This document shows, piece by piece, positions 23,513-35,571 of a stretch of DNA of 64,000 bases (positions are counted from its first letter, which is position 1; every line of letters begins with the position of its first letter). This DNA comes from Oehlia diaphana. Lineage: Eukaryota > Glomeromycota > Glomeromycetes > Glomerales > Glomeraceae. The stretch is taken from positions 52,015-116,014 of the forward strand of contig QZLH01000187.1 in the NCBI GenBank assembly GCA_003833135.1, in the 5' to 3' direction. The translations under genes were made by a program, and so were the position numbers. The notes below the pieces were generated by a model. That model saw only the letters and a list, made by a program, of their open reading frames with translations, ran no database searches and was not told where the DNA came from.

Positions 23513-23866
23513 ATTTTTTGTGTACCAGGTTTGTGGCGCAACAAAACCATAAAAATAAATAAATAAATTATCATTAAAAAGTTACTAGCTAGGTGTAATT
23601 TTTGTTGCTCTTCTAGTTTACTTAGAGCAACAAAGGCGGTTTTAAATATCGTTATTGACTTATTTGACAAAAAAGATGGTAAAATAAATCATTTATATGC
23701 AAAGTCAAAATCGACATTCAAAACCTTCTTCCGAATCCTAAGTAAACTTGCAGAGCAGGTGAAATTAACAACTACATTGTAAGTTTAAAAAGCTTTTATG
23801 CCAAAGAAAAAAAAATCCTTAATACCCTTTTTTGAAAATTGCCGCGCCACGAACCTGGCACAAAAA
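23513..23866. mobile_element. Short element with terminal inverted repeats (MITE-like, about 350 bp)
   Basis: The left end reads ttgtgtaccaggtttgtggc and the right end, reverse-complemented, reads ttgtgccaggttcgtggcgc. The two match over roughly 25 bp with few differences. The interior has no transposase; a short minus-strand frame crosses its left half but looks incidental. No clear target-site duplication could be fixed because the flanks are A/T runs. The inverted-repeat structure is directly visible; assignment to a superfamily is not possible here. Confidence 0.5.
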
Positions 23867-24151
23867 AAAGTGGTGCTAAAAAGTTAATTAATTATTTCTT
23901 TAAAAAAAATAAACATTATATTATTAATTACCGATTTTGGAAAGGATGCAGGATACTTTTTTTGCCCACAATGAAAATTTGCTTATTCTTCATACCATAT
24001 CTTACATAACTAATTGTTACTAATTATTAAATAAAAATACTATTCCTAAAATTTCTCACGGACCCCCTGTAATTCTGTAATCTACATGTTTAAGATGTGC
24101 ATAAAAGTTTAGTTCCTTCCCTCCCGAATATTTCTGAATTTTTTGTTAAAA

Positions 24152-26053
24152 ATGTCCAAAGAAAATACACAAGTTCTATTTTCAAAGCGTCCTTTTGGTG
24201 TCTTTGACCCAAAAGAAACTTTTACTATTGTAAAAAATCCAATACCTACTCTGGCTGATTTAAAAGATGGACAACTATTAGTTAAAGTTTATTACCTTTC
24301 ATTGGATCCAGGTATAGATAATTATTTGAATTGCTTTTTGCTTTTATTTTGATTGATTTGAATGTTATTTATTTAAATTTATCTATTAGCCATGCGCGGA
24401 TGGATGAATACTACTAGAAGGTAATTGTGTTTTTTTAAAGAATAAATTTCATGGTTAATCTAATCGGATTAAAATCGAAAATTAATATTTTTCTTTATAA
24501 TAGCTATATAAAACCAGTAGGTAAATAAAAAAAAAATTTTCTTTTTTTATCAAGTCACAATAAAACAAATAAATAGACATTAAATTTTATATTATTTTAT
24601 ATAGAAATAAACGAAATTATGCGCGGTCAAATTGTTGGAGGTAAATTCATTATATTTTTATTGTACATTTAATTCAAACATAAATAATTTAATATATATA
24701 TATTATATGTTTCTTTTCATTAAAGAGGTCGTCTTATCTAAAAACCCTAAATTTAAAGTCGGCGATAAAGTTCAAGGATTTTTAGGTAAATATTGGAATT
24801 TAATTTTGAACTCTCATTTTATAATCAAGTTCATAAAATTAATTAATAAAAATTCAGGTTGGCAAGAATATGCTTTAACCAATGGTCAAGATATTGAAAA
24901 AATCACGTAAGTATTTAAGTATTTATAATGGTTATTGACAACATCGGTACTAATCGACTGAACGATAACAATTCGCTATATTTTATTCACGTATTAATTT
25001 GCTTATGAATATTTAGTCCACCACCTGGTGCATCACTTCGTGATTACGTTGGAATTTTTGGTGGAACTGGCATGACCGCTTACTTCGGTTTACTTGACAG
25101 TAAGTGATCGTGCTTTCAAGGTTAAAAACGCGTGATTTAATTATTGATCATGTGACTTCATATGTTATACGCGAATTACGTTTTCTATTCAAATAATTTT
25201 GCGGATAAAGTTGGTAAGTAATTATTTGTTAATTTTATTTATTAATATTCTTTTTTTTAATACGAAATTTAACATGAATTCATGTAGGTAAACCAAAGCC
25301 AGGAGATACAGTTGTCGTTTCCGGGGTAAATAGAACTTCCTATCGACCTTTGCTCGAAACTTGCTTTTTCTTACTTCCTTTTTTTTTTATTTAATAGGCA
25401 GCAGGAGCAACAGGTAGTACGGTAGGTCAAATCGCAAAAATAAAGGGGGCACGCGTAATTGGGATTGCGGGATCCGAAGAAAAATGTAATTGGTTAGTGA
25501 ATGATTTGGGATTTGATATAGCATTAAATTATCGTGATCCAGAGTTTGCAAGTAAACTGGCCAAAGCTACACCACAATATATTGATATTTATTTTGATAA
25601 TGTTGGTGGTGATATATTGGATCATTGTTTAAAAAGAATTGCCAAAAACGGTAGAATTGTATTATGTGGTGCTATTAGTCAATATAATGAAAAACAACCT
25701 AAAGGTCCTGCTTTTTATACTGCTCTCATTACCCAACGTGCTAAAATGGAAGGTTTTATTATGTAAGTGTAAATAAATGACTTTCTATTATTGTTTTAGT
25801 ATAATATCTTTGATTATTATTAATCTTCTTTCTTTCTCTTCTTTTAATATTCAGTTTTGATTACGCTCAAAAATTCCCGATAGCAATTAAAGATATGGCA
25901 AAATGGTTACAAGAAGGAAAAATCAAAAGAAAAGAATATATTATTGACGGATTAGAAAATGCTCCAAATGGTTTATTGAAATTATTTAATGGTTATAATA
26001 CTGGTAAAATGTTGGTCAAAGTTAATGATGAAAATGTAAAAAGTAAACTTTGA
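24152..26053 (+). CDS. NADP-dependent medium-chain oxidoreductase (leukotriene B4 12-hydroxydehydrogenase / CurA-like)
   Basis: Exons: 24152-24311, 24390-24420, 24504-24520 (17 nt), 24605-24640, 24726-24785, 24858-24906, 25017-25099, 25288-25325, 25398-25762 and 25855-26053, giving 345 aa. A likely extra 3-nt exon at 25211-25213 would give 346. Landmarks: LSLDPAMRGWMN near the N-terminus, FKVGDKVQGFLG, GGTGMTAYFGLLD and the dinucleotide loop VVVSGAAGATGSTVGQIAK. Then come the downstream YFDNVGGDILD and NGRIVLCGAISQYN. No catalytic-zinc Cys/His set is present, so this is the zinc-independent MDR branch reducing activated C=C bonds of enones with NADPH. The start codon is the ATG giving MSKENTQ; the TTG three codons earlier is not needed. 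Its stop is only 72 bp from the stop of the convergent ZNHIT3-like gene. The natural substrate cannot be told from sequence. Confidence 0.93.
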
Positions 26054-26125
26054 TTTCTAAATGTATGAATTTTTGATGTATTTATTAAAACTTAAAGGAA
26101 TATATTTTATTTAAAGTCTATATTT

Positions 26126-27117
26126 TTAAAAATCTATTTGATTTCCATACATGATATTTAATATTTCTTCAGTAAAATTATGAAACATTTCATCATTCTT
26201 TCTTCCATTATTCAACATCTCTTCAATATTACGATTATTATTTCTTGCAGCATGATCAATCTGAAGAATTATTTCTCTTAAATAATCATCCTTTAAAAAT
26301 TCTCGAATTTTTTCTGATTTTTCTAATGAATAAATCAAAAATATCTTTCAATCAAGTTTCAACGAAAAAAAAAAACTTTATTATGTTATCACTTTGTCTT
26401 ACCTAGTAATTCTAATTGTTCTGGATTTAATCCTATATCATCATCTCTATAATTCAACTTGGGAACCTTTCCAACATTATCATCTAATTCTGATGAATTC
26501 ATTTCTGTATCAAAGTTTATATCATTATCTGTGTCACTACTATCTGTTTCGATGTTTATATCAATACTAGCTTCAATATTAGCATTAGATGAATTTCTTA
26601 TATTTACGTCCATTTCTGAACTATTATCCAAATTTAAATTATCCAAATTTAAATCATTATCACCATCTTCACTAGAATCCGAACCGTCACTATCAGAATC
26701 TTCGCTTGAACCTGATTCGTCATCACTCGAGTCTGTTCCTTTGTTAATAATTTTTTTGTTTACGATTCTGCTTACATTCACCTCCTCGCTTTCCGATTCT
26801 TCACTCATGTCTGTCCCTTCACTACTATTATTATTATCATTTGTGTTTGCATCTTCGCTATCAGAATCTTCGCTAACATCCGACTCCTCACTAGCAACTA
26901 TTTCTTCACTACTTTTATCATCATCACTTGTGCTTGTATCTTCGCTATCCAAATCTGACTCTTCGTTACTATCAGTTTCCCTATTCATATCTTCACTATT
27001 AACAACTTTTCCCACGTTGTTCCAATTTATATTTGTCTTTTTGCCGTTATTAACTTTAGCTTTCAAATCAATAAGCGATTTCTCACTATCGGTATTATAA
27101 GACGACGGAATAATCAT
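26126..27117 (-). CDS. ZNHIT3/Hit1-like C-terminal-domain protein with long acidic region, zinc finger not found
   Basis: Two exons join in phase: 27117-26403 and 26322-26126 (303 aa from the first ATG). Residues about 45-210 are an extremely acidic Ser/Asp/Glu/Asn stretch (SEDSDSDGSDSSEDGD). The C-terminal approximately 80 residues carry the ZNHIT3 C-terminal signature: LNPEQLELLEKSEKIREFL, DDYLREIILQID and a closing FHNFTEEILNIM. Known: ZNHIT3/Hit1 works with NUFIP/Rsa1 in box C/D snoRNP assembly and normally begins with a Cys-rich HIT zinc finger. No Cys cluster was found in this frame or in the 389 bp up to the divergent glycyl-tRNA synthetase. Either the finger was lost or a 5' exon was missed; a possible acceptor (TTTTAG) lies just upstream of the ATG. 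Family assignment rests on the C-terminus only. Confidence 0.65.
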
Positions 27118-27506
27118 AATTTTTGGATAATTCTTCTAAAATTTCACAAATAGTTCTGAATAAAGGTATAAAGGTCAATACTTTTCACAGTGTAATATTT
27201 AAAAATGCGAAATTAAATAAAAAAAAAAAAATCAGTTTATTGATTATCTCATTATTTAACGTGATGTAAAATCATGTCGATCAAAATTAATAGGCTCTCA
27301 ATTCGGTAGTAAATAGGGTTATCATAAACCCGTAATTATTTCGCGGGGTGTGAAAACATTTGTGGGGGTGATACATAAAATAGACTGTATATTGTGGTAT
27401 AAGAATATCTATAAATTATGCCTATATATAACTTACTCCATGATAATTGATAAACAACACATCACTAATTCACTATCTAGAGTGAGTCACATCAAAGCCC
27501 CATTAT
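27118..27506. promoter_or_regulatory. Divergent promoter between ZNHIT3-like gene and glycyl-tRNA synthetase
   Basis: 389 bp separate the two start codons. No Cys-rich exon was seen. No clear TATA box. Confidence 0.4.
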
Positions 27507-30447
27507 ATGATTTCTATTCAAACGAAAAGATATTCATTTAACTTTAAAAAAAACTTTCCCTTCGAGCTTAAGACTCTCACTCAACAATTTTTTCGTGTCA
27601 AATTATATTCAAGTATGGCCACATTCAATCGTACTACATTAGAAGAAGTATTGAAGAAACGTTTTTTTTATACACCTTCTTTCCAAATTTATGGTGGTAA
27701 GTTATTTTTATCAAAATTTTTAACGTCAGCAATTATTACCATTTTCATATTAAGTTTTCTTATCAAATTTTAATTTTCCAAGCTGTTGCCGGTTTTTATG
27801 ACTATGGTCCTCCAGGCTGTGCGCTTCAAGCAAATATCATTGATTTATGGCGCAGGCATTTTATATTAGAGGAAGATATGCTTGAAATGGATGGTAGCAT
27901 TATGACGCCGGCTGAGGTATTAAAAACTTCCGGTCATGTTGATAAATTTACAGACTGGATGGTTAAAGACTCATTGAAAACTAGTGATATATATCGTGCT
28001 GATCACCTTATTAAACAAGTACTAGAAGCTAGATTAGAAGGTGATAAGCAAGCTAGAGCTAAATTAGATGGTAACGTTCAATCAGAAAAGAGCAAAAAGA
28101 AGAATGATAAATCTCAGATGGTGAAATTGGAAGATTCTGTTAAGGCGGAATATGAAGATATTATAACACGGGTAAATTAGTTTTTAATTTCGGTTTATTG
28201 GGACATTATATATAATGTTCTTACGTACGTGAATATTCCTTTAGATCAGCAATTATAATGGTGTTGAAATTGGAGAAGTCATACGTAAACATAATATAAA
28301 GAGTCCTGAAACTGGTAATGATCTAACCGAACCTGAGGAATTTAATTTGATGTTTGAAAGTAGTATTGGTCCTACTGGATATCAAAAAGGGTAAATTTAA
28401 TTAAAACGAATTAATTTATAAATATATTTGTTACTAAAGTTGCTGCGCTTCTACGCGTTTTATGAATAAGATATCTTCGACCAGAAACGGCTCAAGGTCA
28501 ATTTTTAAATTTTAAAAGATTTCTTGAATTCAACAATGACAAGATGCCGTTCGCATCAGCTTCAATTGGTCGTTCATTTAGGAATGAAATTAGTCCAAGA
28601 TCTGGTCTTATCAGAGTCAGGTAAATCGGTCGTATCATCATTTTCATTTTTTAAGCGTTTAAAGTGTTTTTTTTTTTATTTACTTTATTTTATTTCAGGG
28701 AATTTACTATGGCTGAAATTGAACATTATGTGGATCCTAACGATAAGGCTCATTCTCGTTTTAATGAGGTGAAAGATATAAAACTTCGTCTCGTTCCCCG
28801 ATCTGTACAATCAGAAGGTAAAATGGATCCTATCGAAATGGCTATCGGCGAAGCTGTAGAAAAAGTGAGTTTATTTAGATATTAACGTATAAAATTTATT
28901 TATATTTTTTCTAAAGATGGGTTTATTTTAATTTAGAAAATTGTAGATAACGAAACTCTAGGCTATTTCTTAGCCAGGACATACTTGTTTTTGACTAAAC
29001 TTGGAATTAAACCAGATAGGCTTCGATTCCGTCAACATATGCCTAATGAAATGGCTCATTATGCATGTGATTGTTGGGATGCAGACATTCATAATAGCTA
29101 TGTTAGTTATCCAATTTGTTAACTTGCTAGATTTTGCAATTGTTTTTTCTTTGATTTCTTATTTTTAGTACGTCAATTTTTAAAATTATTAGGGATGGAT
29201 TGAATGCGTTGGCTGTGCTGATAGATCAGCATATGACTTAACAGTTCACTCAAATCGTACCAAGGAAAAACTTGTAGTACGAGAGAATTTAGCCGAACCA
29301 AAGGTTTATGATAAAACCGTGTTAGAAATTAATAAAAAAGTCTTTGGACCTAAATTAAGACAAAATTCAAAAACTGTAGAGGATTATTTGACTAGCTTAA
29401 ATGAAGAACAACTTGAGGCCTTGAAAAAAGCTTTAGAAGATGGAAATGGGTAATTTTATTTGATATTCTATATTATAAATATATATATACATATTTTTTT
29501 GTATGTACTTGAATATTTATTTGTTTAATCATTTAAAATATTTAAAATTTAGTACTACAAAAGTTCCTGGCACCGACGGAAATCAATATGAAATTACAAG
29601 TGAATATTTAACAATTAAACGTCAAACTTTCACGGAACATGGTAAATTAATTTTTTTAACGTGTTAATAATATAACATTCAGGATCTAACTACTTATTTG
29701 ATAAACAATATTAGTCAGGGAATATACTCCTAATGTAATAGAGCCTTCTTTTGGTATTGGTCGTATTTTATATTCTTTAATTGAACACGTATATTGGGCA
29801 CGTAAAGACGATGAACAGAGATCAGTAAGAATAGAAATTGATAAACAATTACGTAATTACGTTATTTGTTATGTTTTATCACTAACATATAATTCATGGA
29901 TAGGTTTTATCGTTCCCTCCGCGTGTTGCTCCTTTCAAATGTTTATTAGTCCCACTAAGTAATAATCCAGCTTTTACAGACCTTGTTGACGAACTCGGTA
30001 AACATATAAAATACCTTATATCATCATTATTATTATTTTATAAGTCTTGAAATATTAATATATTATTAAAATCAAAAGCTAAACGGATTCGCAAGCTAAG
30101 TATTGCAATTAAAGTTGATGACTCCTCTAACTCTATCGGACGTCGTTACGCACGTAACGATGAACTTGGAACACCATTCGCGATTACAATAGATTTTCAA
30201 TCCGTGAATGATCGCACAATAACGTTACGAGAACGAGATACCACAAAACAAATAAGAGAAAATGTACAGTATATACTTTTTTAGTTAATTAATGATTCTT
30301 TTTAATGCTCAAAAAAAATCTTAATAATTATTCATTTAATAGATTGATACCATACTCCAAGTTCTAAAGGATTTATTGGAAGAAAGTACCACTTGGGAAA
30401 AAGTTATGGAAACATATCCAACTTTCACGCAGCAAGAACTCGACTGA
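27507..30447 (+). CDS. GRS1: Glycyl-tRNA synthetase, probably dual cytosolic/mitochondrial
   Basis: Twelve exons: 27507-27696, 27783-28171, 28245-28390, 28471-28620, 28699-28864, 28937-29101, 29193-29449, 29553-29641, 29715-29824, 29904-29997, 30079-30263 and 30343-30447 (681 aa; 645 aa from the second ATG at 27615). Class II landmarks: [15 protein letters not shown] (motif 1 region), [20 protein letters not shown] with EFTMAEIEH (motif 2), [15 protein letters not shown] (motif 3) and an anticodon-binding domain from about residue 555. Homodimeric eukaryotic GlyRS charges tRNA-Gly. The first ATG adds 36 residues rich in Lys/Arg/Ser and aromatics with no acidic residue until Glu20 ([17 protein letters not shown]), resembling a mitochondrial presequence. 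The second ATG gives [15 protein letters not shown], typical of cytosolic GlyRS. One gene serving both compartments is common in fungi. ATP11 follows 124 bp downstream on the same strand. Confidence 0.96.
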
Positions 30448-30571
30448 TGATTAAATATTAATAAATCAAGTTTATATTTAATGATTATCGATGTACATTT
30501 TTATCGGCCAATCGGAATTTTTCATGATTATTATAAATTATGCATCAGGCATATATCAGTTCAAAAAAAAA

Positions 30572-31757
30572 ATGTATACCGGTCTTAGAAATTCTACACT
30601 TTCTCTTTCTTCTTTATTTATTAAACAAAATAAACAAAATGTATTTCTTAAAAGAGTTCAAACCCAAATGCGATTTTCTAAAGTGACTTCTGGTTGGTTT
30701 GCTTATTTTTTTTAACAATACTCGTGTATCTATTTGTAAATTCTTATTATATGAATTTTTAAGATCACTTTCAGTTTATACCTTCGAAAGATACAAAAAA
30801 TTCAAAATACATGGAAAAATATTATGATAAATTAAAAATCAAAGCTGAAAAGTAAAAATCATTATTTTTTCTTACGAAACTTATTTAAATATAACAAAAT
30901 TGATTTTTCTTTGTGTCGCAATTTAAAAAGGGAGAATTTTTCTTCTGTGGAAGAAATGAAAGCTGTAAGATTAAAAGAAATTCAAAAGAATTCATTTTTT
31001 GTACCAAAAAAAATTTCATCAACCGAAAGTGAAACAAATTCATCACAGAAAAAAAATTCTACAGAAGCTACAATGAATCCACCAAATGTCAAAGTAAGAT
31101 ATTAATTATAATATTATCCCTATTATTATTATTTTTTTTATGGCGATATGTTAAATCTATTGAATTTTAGACTCTTGACAAGATATTAAATATGGAAAAG
31201 ATAAAAGATCATGATTCTGAAACAATCGAAAAAATATGGTTAGAATATCATTCTACAAAAAATTGTTTGTCTGCCGTTATTCCTGCTGAAACTTATAGAA
31301 CCTTATTTAAACGCGGACAACAATATCCTATGGTAATTTTTTACTTTTATTCTAATAATTTTTATGAATTAATGATTATTAACATTATTTTATTATAAAA
31401 AATAATCAGTTTGTTGTTCCTTTACCTCATGAGAATGGATTAGAATTTTATATTCTTCAATTTCAATTCCATCAATGTTTTTTCACTTCTTTATTAGAAT
31501 ATAAAACTCATGGTATTGAATCAAAACATCATATGGTATTAACTCATTTTCCTGAACTTATGGATTTTAAAGGAATTGTTTTAATGCATGGTGAAATTAT
31601 TCAACCAAAATTAATTTCTTTAAAATCTGCTCAATATCTTGCTTATGCGATGCAAAAATTTTATGTTAGTGGAACAAATGATGAATTAAATTTAGTTGAA
31701 AAATTTCATAAATATCCTGATAAATTTGAATATAAAGATTTAATAAAAAATTTATAA
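30572..31757 (+). CDS. ATP11: Mitochondrial F1-ATPase assembly chaperone ATP11 (ATPAF1)
   Basis: Exons 30572-30692, 30764-30851, 30931-31093, 31171-31332 and 31410-31757 give 293 aa. The N-terminus (MYTGLRNSTLSLSSLFIKQN) is basic and hydroxylated with no acidic residues, as expected of a mitochondrial targeting peptide. The family core includes YYDKLKIKAEKENFSSVEEM, LDKILNMEKI, IWLEYHSTKNCLSAVIPAE, FVVPLPHENGLEFYILQFQF and YKTHGIESKHHMVLTHFPEL. Known: Atp11 binds free F1 beta subunits in the matrix and prevents aggregation before alpha3beta3 assembly. A Ser/Thr/Asn-rich linker (about 95-125) separates the N-terminal helix from the core. Start chosen because the upstream in-frame extension is not protein-like. 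Confidence 0.93.
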
Positions 31758-34700
31758 AAATTTAGATTAGAAAATTTATTTAATAAATTTAGAAAGGTTT
31801 ATTAGAAATAACAATTTTAAAATTCTATTTATTATACTGATATTAAATAAATAAATTACATTTGTTATATTATTAATCTATTTAATCTATTTAATAATTA
31901 TTGCAATTTTATATAAATTGATTTTTATATAGTTAACTTTTTATAAATACATCCATCCCTTTAAGACCAAATATAAGTATGCATTTATAAAATTGATTTT
32001 TAAAGATTTAACATTATATTACTAAAAATTGTGAAAAATGTAATCTATTATAGTATTATATATTATAGTTTTTCTAACAAATTTTCATATTTACCTATTA
32101 GTTTATAATAATATATTTTATTGACTATGTAAAAATTATTTAAAATTATATGTATAAATTTAAAAAGCAATATAAATAGTTTTTTACCCATTTTAAATGC
32201 ATATTCTTAACTTTTTTTATTAAGTTATTATAAAATTAATTATTAGTAAGAAGTAAATCTTAAATAAAAGTTTATGAACAAGATTCCAAATATCTTTAAT
32301 ATAATTTACATTAAAGTTTTTAGCCAGAATTGCATATTATAAAAATATTTTCAAATTTTATTATTTAGATTCATCTTGATGAAAAAAATATAATGGTAAT
32401 AAAATTGTATTTTTAATATTAATATTGATTTTACTATATTTTATTTGTAAGTTAAATAAGAGACATTTTAGAATCCTTATAAATTTATATAAAAAGTTTA
32501 AATGCACTTTTTACTTTTTATAAATGAAATATTAAATCATATTACCAATTATTTACAAATAAAATACTTTATCTTATATTTAATTCATTCTATAAATTTA
32601 TTAATAGGAATTTCTGTAGAATTTATTTTTTTATTATTTATTACTTTAAAAATTAAGTTATTTTTTTTTTTTTTAATGATTTATATATACTTTATTAATA
32701 TTAAGTTTATATCATACATTCATACAAATAAATTTTTATAAGCTATATTTATTCAGAAGGATGCAAACATCAAATTTAAAAATTAAGTTAAATAAAGTTA
32801 ATTTTTTATATATTAAGCAATTTTTAAATTAATTACAATTTAAACTGTAATTATTTTATATAAACTCTATTGTAATATTATTAAAAAGATTTATATATCC
32901 CAGCTAAAGTTACTAAAAAAATTGAAGGATTTTGGCAAGTTGGCAAAATATTAAAATAGTGAATTTTATCAAAATTATGATATAAAAGTCTTATTAAAAA
33001 GTTGGTGAAATTCTAAAAAAAAAAACAAAATTTAACAAAACTTATTATAAATGTCAAAACTGCTAAAATCTTACCAAAACAACTATAATTCTAATATTTA
33101 TAAACATGATTTTTTAAATATCAAAAAAAAAATTATTAATATTAATATATTTACCAAATAATTCTATATATTTTGAATTTAAATAGTCTATTATCAACAG
33201 ATTGAAAAATTTCATCAATCTTAAAATCTAATGAATTGCCATTTTTCAGCTTAAGGTTATATTAAATTAAATATTAATTTGTATTTACTTTAAATTGCTG
33301 AAAAGTTTTTCTATATTAAAATTTAAAATATTATTGGAATATTTGACACTTTCTTGTAAATACTTCCAATTATTCTTATCTATTTACTTAAGTCATCAGA
33401 ACTTTATTTTAAAATGTATAATTTTTATATTAATGAAAAGAAAATAAAGATATAGAACTTATTGGAATTTATGAAAAGTTGAAGAACTATATATTACATC
33501 AATCACAAACATTCTAAAAAATAATATCCAAGTATTTATTAGATTATTTTTAGTAGAATATATTAATAATTATAGTTCTTTTCTTTGATTTTAGTTTGAT
33601 AAATGCAATATCTAAATTGATTTTAATTTCAACTTTTAAATTATCCTTATTCTTATTTTTATTATCATTAAAGTTAGAATATATATCCAAATCATTACAA
33701 GAATTTTTATCATTATTTATTAAAAATCATAATAATTTTAATAAATGAAATTTAATAAAATTTTATAATCTAATTATTATGATTTTTTTTTTTAACTAAT
33801 TAATTAATAAAGATTTAGGAAAAAAATAAGGTAAAAATTATTAGTAAAGGGTATTTTTTATAGAGACCTTTATTATAAATAAGTGAAATCTTATTGTAAT
33901 TAAAGAAAAAATAATTGTCAGTTTTTTTAATGAACAAATAAATACTGCAAATTAGAGACAATTTTCTTATAATATAAACAAAAAGGCTTATTTATATCTT
34001 TAATATTATTATTTTGAACCATATCTTAAATTTATTTTCAGATTTTTTTTTTAATATAGAATTCTATATAACATGATTTTTATTATATATAAAAAACAAT
34101 TTTTTTAAGTTTTTTGCTAATTTCTGCTTTTAATTCTTTAGTTATTAATACAAATGCATATATAACAAAATGGTTTTAAGTTATATAAAGGATTAAAATA
34201 CTATTAGAATAACCTTTATTTTTCAGTAACATAATGAGCAAAAACTTACCGCTAAAGTTCTTTCTTTTCTATTGACTGTTTATTAAATATATTTAAAAAT
34301 ATATTAATTTTTAATGAGTTTGTGACAGAGTTTTAGGTGGTAAAGCATCTGAAGAGTCTGAAGGTTGTAAAGTAATTGAAAGTAAAGAAATTGATAGTGA
34401 TAATTCCATTTTTGACAGAAAAACTAATGGTAATAATTCTGCTTTTGATGGAAAACTGATGGTGATGATTTCACCTTTAATAAAAATAACAATAATTTCA
34501 TTTCTGATAGAAGATGCAAAAGCTTTAAAATCTTTTATTTGAGTGATAATATTGACCAATTTTTGCAAAGATATATAAGTATATTATCATCTTATAATTT
34601 CATTAATTATAATGACATATTAATATATCTTAAATATAGAATTCAATCAAATTTTTTTTTCAAAATTTATTTTGGCATCAAAAACTTCTTTGCATGCATT

Positions 34701-35399
34701 TATAAAGGCTTTACCTATTGATAATAATTATGATAATAGATGTTATGAGATAACTTTAAAGTTCAATTTAGTATTAATAAGAAAAAGAAAAGTGACAAGT
34801 ACCTTAAACTATTTAAAGTAATTTGTGCAATTTATCTGTATAGTTAAAGGAATAATATATAATTAGTTTATTTATTCTAAGCTATTTATAAAGATCCTTA
34901 GCAATTGGTCAAAGGTGATGTTAAAATTGGGATTTGCAAGATTAATGTAAAACTTAAAAAAGCATTTCAAAGTCAATCTGGCTTTTAAAGAAATTATCAA
35001 TATTACATACTTTTAATTTACACTTAAATTTTTATAAATAAATAAATAATAAATTTAAACTGTAAAAATATCATCTAAAGTATTTTATACATATATTTTA
35101 TTATCATATATACTTATTTAGACTTATTAGTCCTGTAGATTACTTACTACTTGTTAAATATTAGTTTTAATATAATAAAAATAAGATTATTAATAAAATT
35201 GTTATTATTATCAATTAGTGGTTAAATGAGTTAGATGTAGTTTTTTTAGAATTCTGTTACTTATGTTCAAATATGATTAAAAAGGCTGAAAATATTTTTC
35301 AAAAGACCATTAATTCAAAAATCAATTATTATTATATCAGTAATATATTATCTATTTATTACATCATTTATAACATATTAATCTACAATTTGCAATCTA
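31758..35399. other. Long AT-rich gene-free stretch
   Basis: About 3.6 kb with no convincing gene. A plus-strand frame near 34310-34540 is rich in Ser/Lys/Glu and ends in stops; it may be a degraded fragment but matches nothing I recognise. No tRNA or structured RNA was recognised. Confidence 0.4.
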
Positions 35400-35571
35400 C
35401 AGTTAAATCTTGATATAATGAATCCTTGATATAATGAATTTTTCAGTCAACTATAATAAATTTCCTCTTACTATAATGAATTAACCAATCAAATCTCTTA
35501 AAATCTTTACTATAACCCTATAGCAAAGTTGAGGTCTGAAACCTAGGGTTCGTTATAATAAGGGTTGACTG
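35400..35571. mobile_element. Pogo/Tigger-like MITE with TA target duplication (172 bp)
   Basis: The left end is CAGTTAAATCTTGATATAAT. The reverse complement of the right end is CAGTCAACCCTTATTATAAC. Both are preceded by TA (35398-35399, 35572-35573). CAGT-starting ends followed by a (G/T)ATATAA(T/C)GAA motif are characteristic of pogo-class Tc1/mariner elements. There is no coding capacity inside. The left end contains a short internal repeat of cttgatataatgaat (35409 and 35426). Confidence 0.75.

Noticed and set aside
26459..27100. 213-codon plus-strand ORF rich in Ser/Leu
   Set aside because: It is the antisense shadow of the Ser/Asp/Glu-rich exon of the ZNHIT3-like gene; low-complexity codons keep both strands open.
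34311..34568. 85-codon minus-strand ORF
   Set aside because: Neither strand gives a recognisable protein; left as possible degraded DNA within the intergenic stretch.
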